NCBI GenBank assembly: GCA_018657495.1
Contig: JABHXA010000006.1
Span: 72,888 to 136,887 of the forward strand
Origin: Fidelibacterota bacterium
GTDB taxonomy: Bacteria; Fidelibacterota; Marinisomatia; SCGC-AAA003-L08; JACNLC01
Direction of reading: 5' to 3'
DNA length: 64,000 nt
The position numbers and the translations under genes are program-made. Positions 29,398-38,777 of this stretch are shown here, in pieces. Numbering within the stretch: the first letter of the stretch is position 1; each line of letters opens with the position of its first letter. Under the pieces are notes generated by a model. The model saw only the letters and a list, made by a program, of their open reading frames with translations. It had not been told where the DNA came from and did no database searches.

Positions 29398-30338
29398 GAA
29401 AACTCGTTGTTCCTATATTGCTGGCTTCAGTGTTGATTTATACAGGATGTGAAAATTCTGATGATAATAATTCAGTATTTAGCGGCACAGAAATCTCGAC
29501 TCAAGATTTAAACACAGATCCTCAATTTTTTAATTTTGAAAATGTGGAATTTGTTGAAACCTATGATATCAAATTCTACCAACCTGGAATGTCTTACATG
29601 GTTGGACTAAATGCCTCTGCCGGCGTTCTATTTGCCCAATCGATTGATACTGATTTTGTTACAGCAGAAATGCCAATAGACTCTTATACAGGTGAAGAGA
29701 TCGGTGAATCCTGGATGGACATCAGCACATATAATCCCTCTGATCACAGTATTCAGGGAAACGGCAGTATTTATTTTGTCAGATCTGCATCGGCAGAATG
29801 GGTGAAGTTGGAAGTAATACAGGCGAGCCCAACTTTTTTTGAAATTAAATTCGCAGTTCAGAATTTAGATGGAACATATCAACCAACGGAAATTCTTTCT
29901 GTGAGTTATTCATCATCTGAGCCTGTTTATTTTGATTTTTCAACAAGTTCGGCAATCGTTCCCGGCAATTGGGATGTGGCCTTTACCGTCGTTCCAGAAT
30001 ATGCTCCAGGAATGGGTTTCATGTACATGCCTTCAATTATACTTAATATTGAAAATGATACACAAGTATCTATATCAAATGATCAATTTGATGAAATATC
30101 TTCAGTGCCAAATGATGCTACATGGCTAAATGACACGTTGGATAACCGAATCCTTGGATACAATGGGGACAATGCTATACTTGTCTATCACCCTGAACCG
30201 CCGTACAATCATAAAGTAATTATCGAAAATCCAGAACTTGCTTATTTCATAAACTGTATCTCTGGAAGCTATAAATTGGATTTTGAAGAATACAGTTCCG
30301 GTATTTTGATATTTGTATTTGACGAACTGTTAGATTAG
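29394..30338 (+). CDS. HmuY-like haem-binding lipoprotein
   Basis: This 314-aa lipoprotein has the lipobox IYTGC with C19 as the modified cysteine. It contains the HmuY-type pattern twice: first FFNFENVEFVETYDIKFYQPG with GLNASAGVLFAQS, then PVYFDFSTSSAIVPGNWDVAFTVVPE. In HmuY families the sequence F/Y-F-[ND]-F ... WD(I/V)AF is the conserved core. Such proteins take haem from host or environmental haemoproteins and pass it to the paired TonB receptor, here encoded just upstream with a 4-base overlap. Haem-ligand residues cannot be assigned by eye. Convergent with the esterase gene; the 223-base spacer after it shows no clear terminator. Confidence 0.62.
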   Translation: MRKLVVPILLASVLIYTGCENSDDNNSVFSGTEISTQDLNTDPQFFNFENVEFVETYDIKFYQPGMSYMVGLNASAGVLFAQSIDTDFVTAEMPIDSYTGEEIGESWMDISTYNPSDHSIQGNGSIYFVRSASAEWVKLEVIQASPTFFEIKFAVQNLDGTYQPTEILSVSYSSSEPVYFDFSTSSAIVPGNWDVAFTVVPEYAPGMGFMYMPSIILNIENDTQVSISNDQFDEISSVPNDATWLNDTLDNRILGYNGDNAILVYHPEPPYNHKVIIENPELAYFINCISGSYKLDFEEYSSGILIFVFDELLD

Positions 30339-30561
30339 TGTAATTAGAATATTTTGAGTGAGGTGCTCTAGTAGTTTTATAAAGTTATCAGTATCATATC
30401 AACGTATGATTAATTGGTACAAAAATTTATAATACTTTAGTCAGGATCTTTGAATCAAAGTTCTCATGCTATTTTCATGGAATACAACGATATATTAATC
30501 TGATGATATTTTTCGGATTGATAGTAGGAAATGAAATAATTTGGGGCATCTCACTCAATAT

Positions 30562-31740
30562 TTAATCTGAGTAGCCTGGAAAAGGGTTTATTAAATCAAG
30601 TCCAAAGAAATATAATAATGGCATATGAACTCTTTTTGACCAGGCGATTTCATTATGTTCTGCCCCTTCATCAATATAAACCATAAGGTCCACATTCTCT
30701 TCGTAGCCCATATTTTTTAGAAGTCTGATAATTTCATTCATTGATGCATCAAATTGTTTTTCCAAACCTATAGTCCCATTGTCAATATAAAATTTCACAG
30801 GTTTTTTTATACCTGAATAAGACTTCACTCTTTTCACAATTTCATTATCGTCAATCATAAAAGCGGGGGACATGCAGGCTGACATACCAAATACGTCTGG
30901 GTGTTCCCAGGCAATATGAAAAGAAATAATTCCCCCCATCGATGAGCCAGCAATTGCGGTATTTTCTGGTCCCGTCAGCGTACGATAGTTTTTATCTATA
31001 AATGGTTTTAGTTCTTCAATAAGAAATTGGGTATATGCCCGTCCCAAATGAATTGGTGAATATTCCGCTGTTCTTGAATTAGTATTGTATACACCAACAA
31101 CGATAATCTTGGACATTTTATTATCTTCAATGAGCTCAGTTGCAACCTCATCAACCATCCAGTCTGCTCCAAGGAAAGATGTGGATTGATCGACTATATT
31201 TTGACCATCGTGCATGTACAAAACAGGATAATTTGATGATTCCTCATTATAATCAGGTGGTAACCAGACGATAACATCACGATTATTTTCAAGGTGTTGT
31301 GATTTTACAGATCGGTGGTATTGCACCATTCCAGTGATCACTGCACTTTTGGAATTACATTCATCTTTCCAATTATCAATTTTAATTCTGATAATATCTT
31401 TCCTGGCGGCAATGGCAGTGTGGTTGGCTGGAATAATACAATCAATTGATATTGCTTCATTATCCCAGGATCCACGAGTGAATTTATACTCAGTTTCATA
31501 TCCAGCTGGAAGTAGAATAGTTGCATTCCAATTGTAGTCATCATTTCGATTTAACTCTATCCCATCTCCCTGCCAATTTCCAAGATTTTCATGATTCCCG
31601 GAAATATAAATATATTCGTCGTCTGCAACAGGGTCAGAGGTAGAAATATAAAATTTCACCTTTATCATACTGTTAGTTTTGTGATGGATACATCCAAATA
31701 GTAAAAATACTGACAGTAAATAAAAGGCGTATTTATTCAT
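30562..31740 (-). CDS. Lipoprotein esterase (IroE/Fes-like alpha/beta hydrolase) with N-terminal CBM20-like domain
   Basis: The 392-aa product has a lipobox with C17 (LLFGC). Residues 25-110 resemble a starch-binding CBM20/CBM48 fold: EYIYISGNHENLGNWQGDGIELN, then YEYKFTRG-like YETEYKFTRGSWDNEA. The catalytic half is a putative esterase of the enterochelin/IroE class, with YPVLYMHDGQN, AIAGSSMGGIIS (nucleophile S267) and a C-terminal EGAEHNEIAW holding the probable catalytic His. Such enzymes split siderophore esters or acyl sugars. The start overlaps the end of pepF by 8 bases, so it is the last gene of a three-gene minus-strand operon. Confidence 0.82.
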   Translation of the reverse strand: MNKYAFYLLSVFLLFGCIHHKTNSMIKVKFYISTSDPVADDEYIYISGNHENLGNWQGDGIELNRNDDYNWNATILLPAGYETEYKFTRGSWDNEAISIDCIIPANHTAIAARKDIIRIKIDNWKDECNSKSAVITGMVQYHRSVKSQHLENNRDVIVWLPPDYNEESSNYPVLYMHDGQNIVDQSTSFLGADWMVDEVATELIEDNKMSKIIVVGVYNTNSRTAEYSPIHLGRAYTQFLIEELKPFIDKNYRTLTGPENTAIAGSSMGGIISFHIAWEHPDVFGMSACMSPAFMIDDNEIVKRVKSYSGIKKPVKFYIDNGTIGLEKQFDASMNEIIRLLKNMGYEENVDLMVYIDEGAEHNEIAWSKRVHMPLLYFFGLDLINPFPGYSD

Positions 31741-33547
31741 TTCCAGTATTGTTTACCATTATTTCGAGTTTGTCTATGAGAGATTCAATATAAATAACAC
31801 CTTTTTGCCAAAACTCTCGTTTATTTATATCCTGTCCCATGATTCCAATAATTGTTGTAGGTTTTGCTGAACCGCCCATGGAAAGGAACTGTTTAAATTT
31901 TGGTATGAAAATGTCCTTTTCCTCGAGAAATTGTTGGTATAAAGCCATTACAATTAAATTAGCAAAATTATAAGAGTACACATAAAAAGGAACATTTATC
32001 ATATGAGGGATGGCCGACCATTCCCATCTATATTCAGGTTGATACTCTACTGAATCGCCAAACATATTCTCCAGCTCATTTTGATAAATTTCGCAAAAAT
32101 CTTCAGATGACAAAAGATTCTTTTCGATTCGGTTATGTGCTTCAATCTCAAACCTTGTAAACATATTCTGACGATGACTGGTTGAGAATATATCTTCTAA
32201 TTTGGATGAGATCAGCGATATTTTAAACTGATTATCATCATCATATTTATTCAATAATTGATCAGTGAGAATCATCTCAGAGAATACAGAGGCAGTTTCA
32301 GCTAAGGGCAATATTGGATGATAATTAAGGATATGTTGTTTGTTTGAATACATAGCATGAATTGCATGTCCTAATTCATGAGCCATTGTCGCTACATCTC
32401 TTATTTTACCGTTAAAGTTTAGCAAGATATAAGGATTTAGATCCGGAGTTGAGCTTGAACAAAAGGCACCACCTCTTTTGTTTTTTCTGCTTGGTGCATC
32501 GATTCTATTTTGATCAAACATGAGTTTTGCATATTTGTAGAATTCCCCGTCAAATGATTCAAATGCATCAAGGACCAATTCTTTTGATTCATTCCAGGAA
32601 AATTTTTCATTTGTTTCTTGTAATGGGGCATAAATATCAGCAAGTTTCAATGTATCTAAACCCAGTAATTTCTTTTTCAATTTATAATAACGGTGAACCA
32701 GGGGATATGAAGCTGTAGTTACATCCACTACCATGGAGATTACATCATCATTTAAGTCATTCACCATATTTCGGATACTGATGGGAGTCTTGTAGCTTCT
32801 TAGTTTTTTTGATATATTATAATCCTTGAGGATTGAATTGAAAATACTGGTAAATACAATCTTGTTTTCTTCGTATTTAGCAAAGAAAGTTTTCATTGCT
32901 CTGGCGCGAATATCCTTATCGTGGTGATATCTTAATGAACGAAGCTGAGCACCTGTATATTGTTTTATTTCTCCGTTTTCAGCAAATTCAAATTCAAATG
33001 AAGAAGATAATTCACCAAACAGTCTTTTGAAAGCTGATTTGCCAGTTATATTTTTCAGGTTGAGTGTTTTTTCCTCATCTTCAGACAGCTGATACTTTTC
33101 CATATCCCTGGTGCGTGATATGCGGTATAAATGATCCTGCAAAGACGAACTAACCTGAAATAATTCAAACTTTTCATCGGATAATTTTGCAAGCTCAAGG
33201 TCAAAGAAAACCGTATTATTGCTGACTTCTGAAAATGCTTCCTCAACTCTACTTACCAATTGTTTTGCATTATTATCCGAAGTCTTCGAGCTGAGCAGAA
33301 GATTTGCGAATTGAGAAATTTGTACCATTTTAGAAAAGAAATTGATCATTTCGCGATAGGCCATCTCTAATTCTGAATCAATTAAATCAACAACCCTGTT
33401 TTTATATTTATCCTGAAATAACTTAGATACATTTTTACATTTTTCAAGATGTTGAGGGATTAGCGGGTCATCATGTGAAGAAAATAATTCAGATAAATCC
33501 CATAGTACATTTTCTGATCCATTCAATATTTTGTTCTTTTCAGCCAT
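31733..33547 (-). CDS. pepF: Oligoendopeptidase F (M3 family)
   Basis: This 604-aa zinc peptidase contains the gluzincin motif H390-E-L-G-H394 in ATMAHELGHAIHAMYS; the third zinc ligand is expected in LAETASVFSEMIL about 25 residues on. The M3B family cleaves oligopeptides of roughly 7-17 residues in the cytoplasm. There is no signal peptide, and length is typical. It sits between a FAH-family gene (2-base gap) and an esterase gene (8-base overlap) on the minus strand, in an operon whose common theme is not clear. Confidence 0.92.
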   Translation of the reverse strand: MAEKNKILNGSENVLWDLSELFSSHDDPLIPQHLEKCKNVSKLFQDKYKNRVVDLIDSELEMAYREMINFFSKMVQISQFANLLLSSKTSDNNAKQLVSRVEEAFSEVSNNTVFFDLELAKLSDEKFELFQVSSSLQDHLYRISRTRDMEKYQLSEDEEKTLNLKNITGKSAFKRLFGELSSSFEFEFAENGEIKQYTGAQLRSLRYHHDKDIRARAMKTFFAKYEENKIVFTSIFNSILKDYNISKKLRSYKTPISIRNMVNDLNDDVISMVVDVTTASYPLVHRYYKLKKKLLGLDTLKLADIYAPLQETNEKFSWNESKELVLDAFESFDGEFYKYAKLMFDQNRIDAPSRKNKRGGAFCSSSTPDLNPYILLNFNGKIRDVATMAHELGHAIHAMYSNKQHILNYHPILPLAETASVFSEMILTDQLLNKYDDDNQFKISLISSKLEDIFSTSHRQNMFTRFEIEAHNRIEKNLLSSEDFCEIYQNELENMFGDSVEYQPEYRWEWSAIPHMINVPFYVYSYNFANLIVMALYQQFLEEKDIFIPKFKQFLSMGGSAKPTTIIGIMGQDINKREFWQKGVIYIESLIDKLEIMVNNTGNE

Positions 33548-33549
33548 GA

Positions 33550-34491
33550 TCAGCTTTCTATTTTTACAATCGTATTTCTCAAGGATCCCAGCATATCAAT
33601 GGATAATTCCACAACATCTCCAGATTCGAGCCATGTTTCGTCATTATTGGGATATGAATTCAATTCGAGGAAACAGCCTGTTCCGCAAGTGCCCGAGCCA
33701 ATGATATCTCCAGGGAAAAGGTCAGTACCACGTGATGCACGTTCAATGATCTGAGCAAAAGTCCAGGTCATATTCTTTAAATTATCCTCGGATACTTTTT
33801 TACCATTTACTTCACATGTCATTTTTAAATCATATCTTTCACCATTGGGCCCCGGAATCCTGTACATTTCCAATTCATCTCTCGTTGTAATAAATGGACC
33901 GAAAGAAGTAGCAAAATCCTTTCCTTTTACAGGTCCAAGATTCAGTTTCATCTCTTTCTGCTGAATAGCTCTGGCGCTCCAGTCATTCATAATCATATAA
34001 CCGGCGATACATTCATCTGCTTCAGATGCTTTTACATTTCTGCATTTAGTTCCTATTACAATGGCACATTCCAGTTCAAAATCTAGTTTTTCAAGATGTT
34101 CTTCCATCACAAGAACATCACCAGGACCGGTAACAGCCCGATTATTCTGGAAATAAAAAACGGGGAAATCATCGTACTCCTTAATCATATCCAATCCACG
34201 GGCTTTCCTACCAGCCTTGACATGTTCTTTAAAGGCATATCCGTCTAACAATGATTGAGGATTTGGTATAGGGGCCAGAATTTTGACTTTGGAGGGAGTG
34301 AGAAACGCCAGATCATCATTTGCCGCAATTTTTTTGGCAAGAAGCCGATTATACTCTCCTTTTTCAATAAAAGACATCATGTCCGAAGGAAGTAAACCGT
34401 GTGATGCACTAGCAAGATCGATAATTTTGTTGTGATCTGTCAGATGGCCGATGCGAATCATTTTTTTATATTGGAATGTAAGTAATCTCAT
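33550..34491 (-). CDS. Fumarylacetoacetate hydrolase family protein
   Basis: The 313-aa enzyme has the FAH C-terminal fold: FELECAIVIGTKCRNV carries the metal-binding acidic residues, then IAGYMIMNDWSARAIQQKEM, LGPVKGKDFATSFGPFI and GDIIGSGTCGTGCFLELN. Members hydrolyse or decarboxylate beta-diketo acids, for example fumarylacetoacetate, fumarylpyruvate or acylpyruvates. The substrate cannot be set here, although a tyrosine-degradation role would fit an aromatic-amino-acid lyase elsewhere in the window. It is the first gene of the minus-strand operon and is divergent from the DUF3179 gene across a 287-base spacer. Confidence 0.85.
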   Translation of the reverse strand: MRLLTFQYKKMIRIGHLTDHNKIIDLASASHGLLPSDMMSFIEKGEYNRLLAKKIAANDDLAFLTPSKVKILAPIPNPQSLLDGYAFKEHVKAGRKARGLDMIKEYDDFPVFYFQNNRAVTGPGDVLVMEEHLEKLDFELECAIVIGTKCRNVKASEADECIAGYMIMNDWSARAIQQKEMKLNLGPVKGKDFATSFGPFITTRDELEMYRIPGPNGERYDLKMTCEVNGKKVSEDNLKNMTWTFAQIIERASRGTDLFPGDIIGSGTCGTGCFLELNSYPNNDETWLESGDVVELSIDMLGSLRNTIVKIES

Positions 34492-34693
34492 TTATTTTTC
34501 TTTATTATTTGTTAATTTGACTAAATGATGATTGAAATAGAAAAAATCAATTGATATTAAGAATCATAATTTATAATTCGAGAAGTGAAATAAATAATTT
34601 ATAATATTTTTTATTACTGTCTACTCAACAAAATCTTCGTGAAATTGTTGTTTTGATGATTGAGGTTGAAATTTCAAATCAATTATTAAATCG

Positions 34694-34713
34694 ACTGTCT
34701 TCAAGTTGACAGT
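34694..34713. promoter_or_regulatory. Inverted-repeat operator, probable Crp/Fnr-family site (site 1)
   Basis: ACTGTC and GACAGT form a perfect 6-bp inverted repeat separated by 8 bases. This gives the half-site geometry TGTCn-N6-nGACA, equal to that of Crp sites. It lies 65 bases before the DUF3179 start and in the divergent spacer shared with the FAH operon. An identical architecture occurs before the thioredoxin-like gene (39622-39643). A separate perfect palindrome, TTGAAATTTCAA, is at 34666-34677. Confidence 0.6.
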
Positions 34714-34778
34714 TTGTTATCAATTAAAATAGTCAAGTTTGTACTGCATTTTTCAATTCAATATAAGGGCAACCAATT

Positions 34779-35867
34779 TTGGATACTAAACTTTCATCAG
34801 TAAAAAACAAATATATTTGTAATGCAAAACATGTCATTCTTGCCATAGTAATTCTAACATTAATACAGTCATGCAAAGATAACCCGTATTTACTGGATCT
34901 ATCACCTGAAGCATATCCTGGAGCAGGAACATGGCTGGTAAACGAATCCTACATCCAATGGGGCTGTTCGCAAAAGGATTGCATCCCCTCATTATCATCT
35001 CCTTCATTTGTCTCAGCAGATTCACCATATTTGTCCTATTTAGACGACAATGATCTGGTTATTGGAATAAAAGACGGTGATGATTACATAGCTTTTCCTC
35101 ATCCCATATTAGATTGGCACGAAGTTATTAATGGATCGGGATATTCCATCAGTTATTGCCCACTGACAGGGAGCGCATTTAATATCGCAGATGATAATGG
35201 ATTTGGTGTTTCAGGATTGCTTTACAATAGCAATTTAATAATGTACGACAAACGAACAGATAGTTACTGGCCACAGATGTCTTTGGTTTGCGCTGCCGGT
35301 AGCCGCCGCGGTGAAAATCTGCCAACCAGTAAAATGATGGAAACTACATGGGGGACATGGCGGCAGTTGCATCCGCAAACTCTTGCAGTATCAAGCAATA
35401 CAGGTTATGACCGAAATTATTATGAATATCCTTATGGAAGTTACAAATCCAATAATGCCATATTTTTTCCAATAGAAAATTCTCTCAATACATTACCAGT
35501 AAAATCCCGTGTACTAGCTATCATCGAAGAAGAAGCTTCAAAAGCTTTTGCCATTTCCAATTTTGTAACTTTTAGTATCCACCACACGAATGTCGGGGGA
35601 ACGCCCATTGTCATATTTGGATCATCTGTACATAACTTTGCAATGGCATACAAAACTGATAAACAATTTCAACTAAAATCTGGAGAGATTTCGTCTGGTG
35701 ACCTTGTATTCGAAGATATCGAGACTGGAAGTGAATGGAATATTTTTGGTGAGTCAACAGGTGGTGCTCTTACCGGTCAGTCTCTTGAGAAGGCGAACAG
35801 TATGATTGCATTCTGGTTTTCTGTCGCAGCATTTTATCCTGAAATAGAGGTAATGGTTCTTCCATGA
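34779..35867 (+). CDS. DUF3179 lipoprotein
   Basis: The 362-aa product begins at TTG (34779), with AAGGG 11 bases upstream. It has a hydrophobic segment ending in the lipobox LIQSC (C32). The rest matches DUF3179: LVIGIKDGDDYIAFPHPIL, NGSGYSISYCPLTGSAFN, SGLLYNSNLIMYDKRTDSYWPQM, and PQTLAVSSNTGYDRNYYEYPYGSY. Family function is unknown. The conserved SYCPLTGS cysteine is notable because the operon also encodes an extracytoplasmic redoxin. The gene overlaps the next by 4 bases. Confidence 0.86.
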   Translation: MDTKLSSVKNKYICNAKHVILAIVILTLIQSCKDNPYLLDLSPEAYPGAGTWLVNESYIQWGCSQKDCIPSLSSPSFVSADSPYLSYLDDNDLVIGIKDGDDYIAFPHPILDWHEVINGSGYSISYCPLTGSAFNIADDNGFGVSGLLYNSNLIMYDKRTDSYWPQMSLVCAAGSRRGENLPTSKMMETTWGTWRQLHPQTLAVSSNTGYDRNYYEYPYGSYKSNNAIFFPIENSLNTLPVKSRVLAIIEEEASKAFAISNFVTFSIHHTNVGGTPIVIFGSSVHNFAMAYKTDKQFQLKSGEISSGDLVFEDIETGSEWNIFGESTGGALTGQSLEKANSMIAFWFSVAAFYPEIEVMVLP

Positions 35868-36796
35868 GGATAGTTATAAAAATAGGGTGGATACTCGTCT
35901 TAGCACTTGCAATTCTCCCGCTTCAGGCTCAGGTCTGTTGTTCTTTACAGGGATATGTTCCAGGATCCTATGTACCCGGGAATGAATCAGGTAGAGTAAA
36001 TGTAACGTTATCAAATCCCTGGGCAACAAAGATCGATTTTATTACTTCCGGTGAAATTGTTAAAAATCCTTATATCCAACAACAATTCAGATCCCAATTT
36101 CAATTTCAGCTATATCACTTATCATCCATAAGAATTCTTCAGAAAATATCAATAAACAGTCAGGTAAGTAAAATCAGAGAACTAATTTCCCTGGATAGTT
36201 ATTCTACGCGCCTTCTGACAGTAAGATTGGCCGCCTCATTATACTATATGTCGATTTCAGGAAAATCTGCGTTATGGGTTAATGTTGGTTTACCCATTCT
36301 GACAAAAGAGTCTAATGTAAACTTTCCTTTTGAACAGTTTAATGAATCTTCTATAGAACTGGGCGCGGTCTTGCCGCTGTTTCCATCTCGTATCAACCGT
36401 AATTCCTTTATTACTTTTACATACTTTAAACTATTAAGGGAAAACGGGCTATTTCAGGTGGTGGATCAATTTTATACGCGGATGACATTTGATTTATTTA
36501 AAAATAAATTATTCACTTTATATGGAGGCATTAATATGAATACCGGAAAATTGAAAGGCTTGCAATCCGGTGTTTACCAGACTTCATTCGAGCCGGTTAA
36601 CTATGGATTTCTATCGTCTGTTATAAAACTTGATATTAATCCAAAAAGTAATAAATATGTAATGACAGTTAAAGCTGAATACCCATGGTTACGATGGGCG
36701 AATAATCGTTTGCCGGCTGGGTTTTCAGAATTTCCGACCTGGGAAATTGGCATTGCAGCTCCATTGAATTTATTTAAACAAAATGAAAGGAAATAA
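35864..36796 (+). CDS. Predicted outer-membrane barrel protein of the selenoprotein operon
   Basis: The 310-aa protein has a signal peptide (residues 1-22, ending PLQAQ) followed at once by V-C-C-S. The body is made of alternating amphipathic stretches (FRSQFQFQLYHLSSIRIL, SRINRNSFITFTYFKLL, FLSSVIKLDINP, KYVMTVKAEYPWLRW) consistent with an outer-membrane barrel of roughly 12 strands. I recognise no family. It is translationally coupled to the DUF3179 gene and ends three bases before the selenoprotein gene, so the three products probably work together in the envelope. Confidence 0.65.
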   Translation: MRIVIKIGWILVLALAILPLQAQVCCSLQGYVPGSYVPGNESGRVNVTLSNPWATKIDFITSGEIVKNPYIQQQFRSQFQFQLYHLSSIRILQKISINSQVSKIRELISLDSYSTRLLTVRLAASLYYMSISGKSALWVNVGLPILTKESNVNFPFEQFNESSIELGAVLPLFPSRINRNSFITFTYFKLLRENGLFQVVDQFYTRMTFDLFKNKLFTLYGGINMNTGKLKGLQSGVYQTSFEPVNYGFLSSVIKLDINPKSNKYVMTVKAEYPWLRWANNRLPAGFSEFPTWEIGIAAPLNLFKQNERK

Positions 36797-36799
36797 TAA

Positions 36800-38689
36800 A
36801 TGAAAAAAATAAGAACCACCTTTCTCACTTTTTTTCTGATTGTGGCTGGATCCGTAATGCTCAATGGGAAAAATCTAACCATTCTCGAAACAATAGACCC
36901 TTCAAATCATGAATTGCTGGATGTGGAAATATCTGGAAATTATATGATTATACCTGGTGGTTTAGGTGGGGCTTCGGTTTTTGATGTTTCAGACCCGGTA
37001 AATCCGATCCAGATTTCGACAATTTTTGCCGGTGGATGTCAATATTCAAGATCATATAATTGGGAGATTGATGGTGATTTCGCCTACGGTGCCGCTAGGG
37101 ACTGCGGTATAGTTGTTGTCGATTTCAGTGATCCGGAAAACCCACAGCAGATTGAGCTCTTAGGAGCCAATAGCGGACTTTCGTATGAAGATGTAGAGGT
37201 TGTGGGTTATGTCCTGATAGCAGCTGTTCATGGAAATGGTATTGTGCTTTATGATGTGACAAATCCCCATGCTATACAATTAATTTCACAAATCAGCAGC
37301 GAAAACGCCTGGTCTGTTGCTTCGAATGGCACATTGGTATATGTTGCGGATGGTGAAGCAGGTTTAACTATCATCGATATATCAGACCCGGAGAATCCAT
37401 TCCAGGTAAGTACAATGCTTGCAAGTGGATCATCAAAAGACGTGCGGAATGTAGGGAGTTCTGTATATCTTGCTGTGGGAAACGAAGGGGTGGATCTATT
37501 CAATGTGAGTGATCCTGCTGCCCCCGTTTTTATGTCCAATTATAATACCTCAAATTTTGCTACCAGAATAGCGATACTTCACAATAAAGTGGCTGTTTCA
37601 GATTGGGATGATGTGGAAATACTTCAATGGAATGGTACCGAATTAGAAATTGTTGGATACAAAAATACCGGTGGAAGAACGATGGCAATAGGTGCAATTG
37701 GTGAAGTTATATATTCGGCCGAATGGAGATATCTGCAAGTATTTGAATATGGTGAGATTGATGGCGCTGATTTGGATTTATCAAGGCGAGAAATAAGTTT
37801 TCCATTTGTTGAACAAGGTGATTCTTATGTTGAATCAGTTATACTGGAAAATAATGGAAATGAAGAAGCGGATTTCAGTTTTGTTTTTGTCACTCATGAG
37901 GATTTTGTTCTGGATGAATATATTGAAAGTCTTGAACCTGGCAGTCAGGTGGAATTCGAGATCACCTATACAGCCGATACAAATAATGCTGCGGGGATTT
38001 TTGGAATGTATTCTAATGACCCGGATGAACCGGAAATATCTGTGCAACTGAATGGAAATCACGTCGGAGTGAATGTGGGGGAGCCTGCACCTAATTATAC
38101 TTTACCAATAGTATATAACGGCAATGAGAATTTTCAGCTGAGCGATTATCTCGGCAGTGTTGTTGTTATGGCATTTTTTGCCACGTGGTGACCAGTCTGT
38201 GCTCCGGAGTTATCGGACATAGAATCGTCAATTTGGGCAGAATATCAGGATGAAAATGTAATGGTTGTGGGGATATCAAATTTACCTGCAGAAGTAATTC
38301 AGCAATTTGGACAGGAAAATGGCATCACTTTCCCACTATTGAGAGATACCTGGTCGGTGTATAGTCAATACTATATCCCTGGAGGGATATCGCCGTATCC
38401 AAGAGATTTTATAATTGATCAAAATGGAATCATTCAATATGCCAATAATGAATATGATGGTGCCACTATGGAATTGATCGTACAACAACTATTAGGGGAA
38501 GAATGTGAACCGGGAAATGTAAATGAAGATGATAATATTGATGTTCTTGATATAGTAAATATTGTCGATTGGATTTTAGAGGATACTGATCTTTCGGTTT
38601 CACAACTTTGTTCAGGTGACGCCGATGGTAATGGGCAGGTAGATGTATTGGATATAGTCATCATTGTTGGATGGATTATGCAAAACTAA
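36800..38689 (+). CDS. Secreted redoxin with in-frame TGA (probable selenocysteine), LVIVD propeller and dockerin repeats
   Basis: Read through one TGA (38189-38191), this is a single 629-residue protein. It has a signal peptide (residues 1-23); five or more LVIVD-type beta-propeller repeats (for example GIVVVDFSDPENPQQIELL and GLTIIDISDPENPFQVST); an Ig-like region (about 330-425: ISFPFVEQGDSYVESVILENN); and a thioredoxin/AhpC-TSA domain (GEPAPNYTLPIVYNG, VVMAFFATW then TGA-P-V-C-APEL). It ends with two dockerin loops (VNEDDNIDVLDIVNIVDWIL, DADGNGQVDVLDIVIIVGWIM). The TGA replaces the first Cys of the redox CxxC (residue 464; the partner is C467). The frame stays open for 165 codons afterwards with intact domains. 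A SECIS-like hairpin follows the TGA. A recent nonsense mutation is the alternative. AAAGG nine bases upstream of the ATG supports the start. Confidence 0.85.
38196..38223 (+). promoter_or_regulatory. Candidate bacterial SECIS element
   Basis: Five bases after the TGA codon the sequence folds as TCTGTG-(C bulge)-TCCG, loop GAGTTAT, CGGA-CATAGA: ten pairs including one G-U. The apical loop starts 16 bases after the TGA and begins with G, as in known bacterial SECIS loops. A stem this well formed within the required distance supports decoding of TGA as selenocysteine. Confidence 0.65.
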
Positions 38690-38733
38690 TTAAAAAGATG
38701 TTATCAATTTCGGAGAATGGGAAGCTCCGATAG

Positions 38734-38777
38734 TAAACCCGTGTTGCTATGTTAGTGGCACGGGTTTAATGTTTTTT
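38734..38777 (+). terminator. Intrinsic terminator after the selenoprotein operon
   Basis: TAAACCCGTG (38734-38743) pairs with CACGGGTTTA (38759-38768) around a 15-base loop, then AATG and six T residues (38772-38777). A smaller hairpin, CGGAG/CTCCG, precedes it at 38711-38729. This separates the selenoprotein operon from the Crp-family gene. Confidence 0.85.

Noticed and set aside
36800..38191. Treating the redoxin as a 463-aa protein plus a separate 142-aa downstream gene
   Set aside because: The two parts are in the same frame, together form one complete redoxin domain, and the downstream ATG lies in mid-domain without a ribosome site.
36800..38689. Calling the redoxin a pseudogene because of the TGA
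   Set aside because: No other disruption exists over 629 codons, the TGA is at the catalytic Cys, and a SECIS-like hairpin follows. Kept only as an alternative.
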